Positions 8,646 through 14,593 of a stretch of DNA of 64,000 nucleotides are shown here, piece by piece. The DNA comes from Caulobacter segnis. GTDB taxonomy: Bacteria; Pseudomonadota; Alphaproteobacteria; Caulobacterales; Caulobacteraceae. The notes beneath the pieces were generated by a model, which saw only the letters and a program-made list of their open reading frames with translations, had not been told where the DNA came from and did no database searches. Position 1 is the stretch's first letter, and each line of letters begins with the position of its first letter. Made by a program: the position numbers and the translations under genes. Location: positions 2,170,001 through 2,234,000 of the forward strand of contig NZ_CP082923.1 of the NCBI RefSeq assembly GCF_019931575.1, read 5' to 3'.

Positions 8646-8834
8646 TTATCGCCGCCGGGTCGCGAGCGCCCAGAGCGTCGCCGCCACCGAGGACGCCAGG
8701 GCGAGCTCGCCGACGACGTCCCAGGCCCCGTCGCCCAAGAGGGCGGCGATCAGGCCGAACAGGCTGAGTACGGCGATGAGGATCGGTGCGCGGAACACCT
8801 GCCAGAGCGTGAACTGCTGAGCGGTCTTCCTCAT
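8646..8834 (-). CDS. Small membrane protein coupled to the PepSY gene
   Basis: A 62-residue protein with two predicted membrane helices (about residues 16-33 and 38-57) separated by a short DGAWD loop and ending in a basic ATRRR tail. The ATG at 8834 overlaps the stop of the upstream PepSY gene (ATGA), which fixes this start and argues for co-translation. I do not recognise the family. It may be an accessory subunit of the PepSY transmembrane protein (inference). Confidence 0.7.
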   Translation of the reverse strand: MRKTAQQFTLWQVFRAPILIAVLSLFGLIAALLGDGAWDVVGELALASSVAATLWALATRRR

Positions 8835-9919
8835 CGGGCGGGCTTTCGCTTGGCAAGCCACAGGTAGAGGCCCGATCCCAGGACGACGATCGTGGCGAGG
8901 TCCAGCAGCGCCCACAGGATCTTCAGCGCCAGGCCGCCATAGTCGCCGAAGTGCAGCGGCTGCGACAGAGACAGGGTCTTCACGTACCAGGGCGTGGGCG
9001 CGACCGCCGCGAGCTGGCCGGTGCGGGCGTCAATCAAGGCCGGAGTTGTCAGGTGCGCCGTCAGCGGCGTGTCGCCGTGGAAGAAGACCGCATAGTGGTG
9101 GTCGGTCGAGTAGGCCGAGCCCGGGAAGGCCACGAACTGCAGTTGCATGCCGGGCAGGGCGGTTCGGGCCCGGTCGACGGCGGCCTGCAGGGAGCTGCGA
9201 TGGGCGGCGGGCGCGGGCGTGTCGTAGGCGCGTGTCAGCTCCTTCAGCGCCGTGTCCTTCCAATAGGCCAGGATCGGCGTGGCCAGGGTGTTGACGACGC
9301 CCGTGGCGCCGACCACCAGCAGCCAGGCCAAGGTCACCGCGCCCAGCAGGTTGTGATAGTCCAGCCAGCGGGTGCGCGCCTGCTTGCTGGCCCGCACAGT
9401 GCCGAACGGCAACCGGCGCATGAACGGGGCGTAGAGCACGACGCCCGAGACCAGGGCGGCGATCAGCAGCAGGCCCATCGCGCCCAGGAACAGCATGCCG
9501 GGCAGGCCCAGGAACATGTCGGTGTGCAGCTTGAGCAGAAACTCCATCACCGGGTGGCCGGCGACGGATGGGGCGGGATCGCCGCTGGTCTGGTCGATCG
9601 GCTGGAAGCTGTAGACGCCGGCCTTGCCGCCTGGCGTCACGCTGGTCACGTTCACGACCGGCCTGTCCTCGTCGAAGCTCATGAAGGCCGCGACCTCGCC
9701 CGGCTTGCGCGCGAGAGCGACCGACAGCACCTGGTCGAGGTCCAGCCTGGAGCCGTTCGGATGGGCCGGCGCCCAGGCCTGGCGCATCGCCAGATGCTCG
9801 ATCTCGTGGGTGAACACCAGCGGCAAGCCGGTGACGCAGAGCATCAGCAGGAACACGGTGGAGATCAGGCTCGACCACTTGTGGACCCACGACCAGGCGC
9901 GAAGCGTCGAGGCCTTCAT
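8831..9919 (-). CDS. PepSY-associated TM helix protein (PiuB-like)
   Basis: A 362-residue inner-membrane protein of the PepSY_TM family, often linked to iron-siderophore handling or transmembrane electron transfer. It opens with a helix (about residues 15-36, WSSLISTVFLLML) and has further helices near 150-175, 195-215 and 330-355. Histidines near the membrane faces (WVHKW, THEIEH, KLHTDMF, DYHNLLG) could bind heme, as proposed for the family. It is followed by a coupled 62-residue membrane protein. No siderophore receptor is directly adjacent; the closest TBDR belongs to the TetR locus. An iron-reductase-like role is therefore only inference from family. Confidence 0.85.
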   Translation of the reverse strand: MKASTLRAWSWVHKWSSLISTVFLLMLCVTGLPLVFTHEIEHLAMRQAWAPAHPNGSRLDLDQVLSVALARKPGEVAAFMSFDEDRPVVNVTSVTPGGKAGVYSFQPIDQTSGDPAPSVAGHPVMEFLLKLHTDMFLGLPGMLFLGAMGLLLIAALVSGVVLYAPFMRRLPFGTVRASKQARTRWLDYHNLLGAVTLAWLLVVGATGVVNTLATPILAYWKDTALKELTRAYDTPAPAAHRSSLQAAVDRARTALPGMQLQFVAFPGSAYSTDHHYAVFFHGDTPLTAHLTTPALIDARTGQLAAVAPTPWYVKTLSLSQPLHFGDYGGLALKILWALLDLATIVVLGSGLYLWLAKRKPAR

Positions 9920-10013
9920 GTGGCGGATGCGCCGGAAAACAGGAATGCGAGACGGGACGACATCATCAATCTGAATTCCGAGCGTGCGTTGCGGTACCGC
10001 TAGATTCTCGAAC

Positions 10014-10169
10014 CTACAACAGATCCTTCTCCGGCAAGGGAAAGCCGACCGTTTCGGGCATCGCGAGCGCGACCAAGCGGCGCCTGGTGAGCCAGATGCT
10101 CGATGGTTGGTCGGGGCGCCGGGGCGGCGACGCCTTATGTCGATCGCTCATATCGATATGAACAGACAT
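10014..10169 (-). CDS. Possible small hypothetical protein
   Basis: A 51-codon ORF (or 45 codons from the ATG at 10151) whose codons have strong G/C third positions. The product is basic in the middle (LTRRRLVALAMPE) and ends in EKDLL. It lies 94 bases upstream of the PepSY gene on the same strand. There is no clear ribosome-binding site and no family that I recognise, so it may be spurious. Confidence 0.27.
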   Translation of the reverse strand: MSVHIDMSDRHKASPPRRPDQPSSIWLTRRRLVALAMPETVGFPLPEKDLL

Positions 10170-10171
10170 GT

Positions 10172-10195
10172 GGGGCGCGCTTGAGGGCGCGCCCC
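10172..10195. other. GC-rich hairpin upstream of the CxxCH lipoprotein gene
   Basis: A perfect 9-bp stem (GGGGCGCGC / GCGCGCCCC) with a TTGAGG loop lies 63 bases before the lipoprotein ATG. There is no T run, so terminator function is doubtful; it may be a leader structure. Confidence 0.45.
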
Positions 10196-10257
10196 TAAAC
10201 CTGCGCCGTTCCGGAGTGGGGCGCCTTGGGCGCGCCGTCTCCGAGGGGAGTCGCGCG

Positions 10258-10842
10258 ATGTCGAACAGGATGCCCTGGGCCGTGGTCATGGCCGTCTGCG
10301 TGGGTCTGGCGGCCTGCGGTCCCAAGCCTCAAACCAACCCTGGGCCGACGATCCAGGCGCTAATGGCCGAGGCTATCGATCCTTCGGCCGATGCGATCTG
10401 GGAAGCGGTCGGGACCGTGGTATCCGACAAGGGCGCGGTGGACCACGCGCCGACGACCGACACCGAGTGGAAGGCGCTGGAGGCGCGGGCCCAGACTCTG
10501 TTCCACGCCTCGCGGACGCTGGCGAGCACCCGGGCCGTCGGCGGCGCCGCGCACAGTCCCTTGGCCGACGCCGATGTGCCGGGCACCCGCACGCCGGCCC
10601 AGATCGCCGCCGACATCACGGCCAACCCCGCTGCGTTCGCCTCGGCGGCCGGGCGCCTGAACGACGCCGCGCGCGAGACGCTGGTGGCGATCAAGGCGCG
10701 CGACACGGCCGCGATCCTCGCGGCCGGCGAGCATATCGACGCGGCCTGCGAGGCCTGCCATGCGGCCTATTGGTACCCGCGCGGCCAGGCCATTCCGCTG
10801 CCGGACTACGAGACCTTCGGCCGGCAGGCGGTGAACCGGTAG
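10258..10842 (+). CDS. CxxCH-containing lipoprotein (cytochrome c-like)
   Basis: A 194-residue lipoprotein. Residues 1-20 form a type II signal with lipobox VGLAAC and acylated C20. Near the C terminus CEACH (C164, C167, H168) is a canonical covalent heme site followed by AAYWYP. A heme-attachment motif at the end of a helical Ala-rich domain is the layout of class II cytochrome c / c'-like proteins. The ATG at 10258 is preceded by GAGGGGAG and begins the signal peptide. It converges on the sensor kinase gene with a small hairpin between. Role unknown; a periplasmic electron carrier or heme-based sensor are both possible. Confidence 0.78.
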   Translation: MSNRMPWAVVMAVCVGLAACGPKPQTNPGPTIQALMAEAIDPSADAIWEAVGTVVSDKGAVDHAPTTDTEWKALEARAQTLFHASRTLASTRAVGGAAHSPLADADVPGTRTPAQIAADITANPAAFASAAGRLNDAARETLVAIKARDTAAILAAGEHIDAACEACHAAYWYPRGQAIPLPDYETFGRQAVNR

Positions 10843-10859
10843 GCGCCGTTCAGGCGCTT
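10841..10859. terminator. Short hairpin between convergent genes
   Basis: AGGCGCC, loop GTTCA, then GGCGCTT fold into a 5-7 bp stem overlapping the stop of the lipoprotein gene and the end of the kinase gene. No T tract; weak support. Confidence 0.35.
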
Positions 10860-12226
10860 CGGGGGAAGCGCAGGTCCGAGACGAGCCCCGGTCGCGGTCG
10901 CCGCAGACGCAACGCGACGCCGATGTCCAGGCGCTGGGCGATGGCTTGGACGATCGCCAGGCCCAGGCCTGCGCCGGTCGACGCCTGGCTCGCGACGCCT
11001 CGGCTGAAGGGGGCGAACAGGCGCTCCAACTCGGCCTCGTCGACGCCGGGACCATGATCCCAGATCACGACTCTGACCGTCTCGCCGCCGACCGCGACGA
11101 TGCGAACCTGGCCGCCGCCATAGGCGCAGGCGTTGAAGACGAGATTACGCAGCAGTTCGCCGATCAGCACCGGATTGCCCCTGGCGATCGGCAGGTCCGC
11201 TGGGAGCCGGGTCAGCAGCTCGACCGACGGAAAGGCGCGAGCGACCTCCAGCTGGATCGTGGTCAGCAGGGCGGCGAGGTCCGCCTCGCCCTCGGCCGCC
11301 GCGGCCTCGGAGCGAGCCAGGGCCAGGAACTGCGACAGCACCTGGCGCAGGTTGGCCGCCGCCTCGCGGGAGTCGCTCAGCAGGGCCTTGTCGCGCGGCG
11401 TGGTCGCCGAGCGCTCCAGCAGGGCCAGGTTGGCGACGATCACCGACAGCGGCGTGCGCAGCTGATGCGAGGCGTCGGCGGAGAAGCGTTCCAGCGCCCG
11501 TGTGAAGCGTTCCAGGCTGCTCATCAGGTGGTTGAACGCGCCGACGACGGGTGAGAGCTCGGCCGGCGCGTCGGCGGCATCGACCGGCGCCAGGTCCGGA
11601 CGCGGCGCCTGGGCGCGCGTGGTTAGGTCGGAGGTCAGGCGGCGCAGCGGCGCCAGGCCCCAGCGAACGGCGGGCACGACCAGGGCGGCGGCGACGGCGG
11701 CCAGCAGCACCGGCAGGCCGATCAGATTGAACAGAAGTTCGCGTACGCTGGCCTGGCGGGAGTCCAGGCTCTGGGCCACCGCCACCACGACCGGTTCGCG
11801 GACCCCCGGGACCATCACCGTCGACTGGGCGATCCGCACGCTGTAGCCGCGCATCTTGGCGTAGCTGAAATTGGTCTCGTTGGGCGCGGGCGCGGGCGGG
11901 CGCGGCAGGTCGTCATAGCCGGTGACCAGCCGTGGGCCCTGGCGCACGGCGTAGAACACCGCGTCGCGCTCGGGACTGTCCAGTAGGCCCAGGGACCAGG
12001 GTGGCAGAGCGACCTTGGCCTGGCCGTCGCGCACGTCGATCTGGGCGACGATCGAGGCGACCGATCCGGCCAGCAGGCGATCCGACGATTTCTCCACCAC
12101 CGCGTTGGCGGCCAGGGCGCCGGCCAGGGCCAGGGCCGCGCCCAGCAGGGCCAGGGGCGCGACCTGGGCCACCAGTAGGCGACCGACCAGGCTGGGACGG
12201 CCCCGGTTCAAGCGTCTGGACCTCAC
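10850..12226 (-). CDS. Sensor histidine kinase, TctE-like
   Basis: A 458-residue inner-membrane kinase. TM1 is about residues 18-42, a periplasmic domain of about 120 residues follows, and TM2 is about 165-187 with a HAMP-like linker. The H box is SADASHQLRTPL with phospho-acceptor H254, followed by N box (NLVFNACAYG) and G boxes (DHGPGVD, GAGLGLAI). It begins at GTG 12226, overlapping the stop of the response-regulator gene (GTGA); no ATG is available nearby. Organisation resembles TctE/QseC kinases that sense tricarboxylates or other small ligands. The lone solute-binding lipoprotein across the promoter may feed it the signal (inference). Confidence 0.9.
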   Translation of the reverse strand: MRSRRLNRGRPSLVGRLLVAQVAPLALLGAALALAGALAANAVVEKSSDRLLAGSVASIVAQIDVRDGQAKVALPPWSLGLLDSPERDAVFYAVRQGPRLVTGYDDLPRPPAPAPNETNFSYAKMRGYSVRIAQSTVMVPGVREPVVVAVAQSLDSRQASVRELLFNLIGLPVLLAAVAAALVVPAVRWGLAPLRRLTSDLTTRAQAPRPDLAPVDAADAPAELSPVVGAFNHLMSSLERFTRALERFSADASHQLRTPLSVIVANLALLERSATTPRDKALLSDSREAAANLRQVLSQFLALARSEAAAAEGEADLAALLTTIQLEVARAFPSVELLTRLPADLPIARGNPVLIGELLRNLVFNACAYGGGQVRIVAVGGETVRVVIWDHGPGVDEAELERLFAPFSRGVASQASTGAGLGLAIVQAIAQRLDIGVALRLRRPRPGLVSDLRFPRSA

Positions 12227-12891
12227 GGATCGAGCCGGTAGCCCACGCCCCGCAGCGTGCTCAGGCGAGGGCCGTCCGGTTGCAGCTTGCGCCGCAAGCG
12301 GCCGACATGGATGTCGAGGGCGTTGGGCGAAGGATCCTGCTCGTCGGGAAACACCTCGGCCGCCAGTCGGGCGCGCTCGACGACCCGGCCGGGCCGCGCG
12401 GCCAGCGCCTTCAGGGTCGCCCATTCGCGGGGTCGCAGGTCCAGCCGCCGCTCGCCGATCCAGGCGGCGCCGGCTTCCCAGTCGCAGGCCAGGGCGCCGA
12501 CATGGACGGTCCGCGCCGCATAGCCGCTCTTGCGCCGGGCCACGGCCCGGACGCGCGCGACCAGCTCGAACGGGTCGAAGGGTTTGAGCACGTAGTCGTC
12601 GGCGCCCATGTCCAGGCCCGCGATGCGGTCGCGCACGGCATCGCGCGCGGTCAGCATGACGATCGGCGTGGGAACGCCCGCGCGCCGCAACTGGCCCAGG
12701 ATCTCGAAACCGTCGATGTCAGGCAGGCCGATGTCCAGGATCACGGCGTCGAAGTCGGCTCCGGCCGCCTGCGCCAGGGCCAGGGCGGCCTCGCCGGTCT
12801 CGGCGCAGACGGCTTCGTGTCCCTCGCTCTCCAGCGTCGCGGTCAGCGAACGGCGAAGAGGCGGATCATCCTCGACAACGAGTATCTTCAT
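12223..12891 (-). CDS. OmpR-family response regulator, TctD-like
   Basis: A 222-residue regulator with an N-terminal receiver (acidic pocket VVEDD at 5-9, phospho-acceptor D53 in ILDIGLPDIDG, K near residue 102 in VLKPFD) and a C-terminal winged-helix domain ending in LRGVGYRLDP. The ATG at 12891 starts the canonical MKILVVEDD. It is the first gene of the operon, with the kinase second and overlapping by 4 bases. Only 50 bases separate it from the divergent solute-binding gene, so it probably controls that gene and itself. Confidence 0.93.
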   Translation of the reverse strand: MKILVVEDDPPLRRSLTATLESEGHEAVCAETGEAALALAQAAGADFDAVILDIGLPDIDGFEILGQLRRAGVPTPIVMLTARDAVRDRIAGLDMGADDYVLKPFDPFELVARVRAVARRKSGYAARTVHVGALACDWEAGAAWIGERRLDLRPREWATLKALAARPGRVVERARLAAEVFPDEQDPSPNALDIHVGRLRRKLQPDGPRLSTLRGVGYRLDP

Positions 12892-12941
12892 CGGGGATGT
12901 AGGGACCGAACACGTCAGGAGAGAGCGCCATCCGACGCCGA

Positions 12942-14012
12942 TTGCCACGGGAGGTCAAGAGACGGGGCGTCGCCGCCGGGCTGGGCGCGGCTGTCCTGAT
13001 CTCGCTGGCGGGATGCGCGCCCGGCTCGCCGGGGCAGGCGACGCGGGCGGCGGACGTCCGCGCGGCCGAGCGCGAGGGCGAGGTCGTCGTCTATATCAAC
13101 AACGACGTCCATCAGCGATTGGTCGAGGATTTCGAGCGCCGCTTTCCGAAGGTGAAGCTTCGGTTCGTCGTTCTGACCGCGCGCGACATGCAGATGCGGG
13201 TGATCGAAGAGGCTAGCAGCGGCAAGCCGGTCGCCGATGTCGTCTGGACCTCCGCCATGGACGCTCAGGTCAAGCTCATCAACGATGGCTACGCCCAGAC
13301 CTATCGCAGTCCCGAGGCCGGGAACCTGCCCGCCTGGGCGCGGTGGCGCGACCAGGGCTTCGGCATGACCAGCGAGCCGATCGTCTTCGTCTACAACAGG
13401 CGGCTGCTAGAGGATCGCGAGGCGCCGCGAAGCCACGCCGCCCTGCTGGCCGCGTTGCGCGCCGATCCCGAGCGCTGGCGCGGCAAGGTGGCGATGTATG
13501 ATCCCGAGCGCAGCGGCATGGGGTTCCTCTATCTGTCGAGCAACACCCAGTTCTATCCCGACGCCTGGGCCCTCTACGACGCCATCGCCGCCACGGGCCC
13601 TCGAACCTATGTGCCCGGCAGGCCCATGCTGGATCGCGTTGCGTCCGGCGAGCACCTGCTGGCCTACGACATGAACGGATCCTACGCCGACTGGTACGCG
13701 AGGAACCGCAGCCCCGACATCGGCTACATCGTTCCGGAAGACTACCATCTGTCGATTTCCAGGGTGGCCTTCATCACCCGCGCGGCCCGGCATCCCGGCG
13801 CGGCGCGGGTGTTCCTGGACTATCTGATGTCGGAAGCTGGGCAGCGTCGCCTGCTCGAGGCCCGGCTGACGCCGATCCGCCCGGGACTGGGCGGCGCCTC
13901 GCCGCCGGGCGGTCGCCCCATCCGCGTCGGCCCGGCTTTGTTGGCCAATTTCGATCAGGGCCGCCGCGCCGAACTCCTGGCCCGCTGGCGGGGCGCGACC
14001 GCCGAACGCTGA
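12942..14012 (+). CDS. Family 1 solute-binding lipoprotein, orphan
   Basis: A periplasmic binding protein (356 residues from TTG 12942) with lipobox LAGC at residues 22-25 and a type I/II binding fold: EGEVVVYINN start, DVVWTSAMDA hinge region, and a C-terminal helix with LDYLMSEAGQRRLLEARL. It resembles the iron(III)/phosphoglycerate-regulator (PgtC-like) binding proteins. No permease or ATPase gene accompanies it; instead a TctDE-like system is divergent. The start is uncertain: TTG at 12942 has no good ribosome site, whereas an in-frame ATC at 12930 lies 6 bases after GGAGAG. Role inferred as ligand presenter to the kinase. Confidence 0.82.
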   Translation: MPREVKRRGVAAGLGAAVLISLAGCAPGSPGQATRAADVRAAEREGEVVVYINNDVHQRLVEDFERRFPKVKLRFVVLTARDMQMRVIEEASSGKPVADVVWTSAMDAQVKLINDGYAQTYRSPEAGNLPAWARWRDQGFGMTSEPIVFVYNRRLLEDREAPRSHAALLAALRADPERWRGKVAMYDPERSGMGFLYLSSNTQFYPDAWALYDAIAATGPRTYVPGRPMLDRVASGEHLLAYDMNGSYADWYARNRSPDIGYIVPEDYHLSISRVAFITRAARHPGAARVFLDYLMSEAGQRRLLEARLTPIRPGLGGASPPGGRPIRVGPALLANFDQGRRAELLARWRGATAER

Positions 14013-14287
14013 TATGTGCTCTATATTTGTGCGTATCATGATCAAATATTGATCATTGTCGCGATGCGGTGACGCTTCTGCGCCTTTTCCGGGGAGCCAA
14101 CGGCGAGCGCCAAGCTGTCACCGACCTGTCACGCGCCGCGAATGGTCGAAGATCGCGCGGGCGCATGTCGCCGCCTTCAGTTGAGTTCGGGTGACAAATT
14201 TTCCGTTGGGTTAGCTCCGCGGGAATTTTGTACCTATTTTCGCTGCTTTGACGGGGTCGGGCGAAGCGTTCGTATTGGTCTGGTTCT
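14013..14287. other. Intergenic region upstream of the riboswitch
   Basis: An AT-rich stretch begins after the binding-protein gene and carries a 19-bp palindrome (14038-14056). Further on is an imperfect inverted repeat around ACAAATTTTCC and GGAATTTTGT (about 14192-14231), which probably surrounds the promoter of the riboswitch transcript. No gene seen. Confidence 0.5.
14038..14056. promoter_or_regulatory. 19-bp AT-rich perfect palindrome
   Basis: ATGATCAAATATTGATCAT is a perfect palindrome (8-bp arms, ATA centre) 26 bases after the binding-protein stop. It could be an operator for a dimeric regulator of the riboswitch/TBDR promoter or part of a terminator; a T run is absent. Confidence 0.45.
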
Positions 14288-14470
14288 CGCGGAAGAGATC
14301 GGGTTTCGGCCCGACGCCGAAGGCGCAACCGCCCCGGAAACGCTCAGGCACCAAGGACCGCAGAACACGAGGACGCTGGAAAGCAGGATCGCTCCATCAT
14401 TGAGCGGCCTCGCCGAAGGAGCAAGGGCGCGACCGCGCCTGAATCTCTCAGGCCAAGGGACAGCGGGGGC
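14288..14470 (+). ncRNA. Tandem glycine riboswitch (gcvT motif)
   Basis: Two glycine aptamers in series. Aptamer 1 (about 14290-14361) has GAAGAGA, the core CGCCGAAGGCGCAACC, and the 3' part CGCTCAGGCACCAAGGACCG. Aptamer 2 (about 14374-14468) has CTGGAAAGC, CGCCGAAGGAGCAAGG, and CTCTCAGGCCAAGGGACAG. These are the hallmark conserved segments of the family, and the short linker between them is normal. It sits about 125 bases before the start of a TonB-dependent receptor gene instead of a gcv gene. Glycine should therefore control receptor and, by read-through, peptidase expression; the sign of control is not evident. Confidence 0.93.
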
Positions 14471-14528
14471 AGAGGAACCGCCTGAGCGGAGTCGCCGGAA
14501 GCTTGTCTTCCCGATGACGCGCGCCGAA

Positions 14529-14549
14529 CGCCGCCAGGCAATGGCGGCG
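14529..14549 (+). promoter_or_regulatory. Hairpin in riboswitch expression platform
   Basis: A perfect 8-bp stem CGCCGCCA / TGGCGGCG with loop GGCAA lies between aptamer 2 and the ribosome site GAGGGGA (14581-14587). There is no T tract. It may be part of the switch that controls translation start or Rho access. Confidence 0.5.
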
Positions 14550-14593
14550 CGGGAGAGGGCGACTGTCGACCGCTGTAACAGAGGGGATCTCGT

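Larger units (their letters stand above)
9920..10257. other. Intergenic region upstream of PepSY and CxxCH lipoprotein genes
   Basis: This 338-base divergent region holds a possible 51-codon minus-strand ORF (10014-10169), the palindromes GCGGTACCGC and CATATCGATATG (10149-10160), and a GC-rich hairpin at 10172-10195. No known riboswitch or RNA family is recognisable by eye. Confidence 0.5.
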
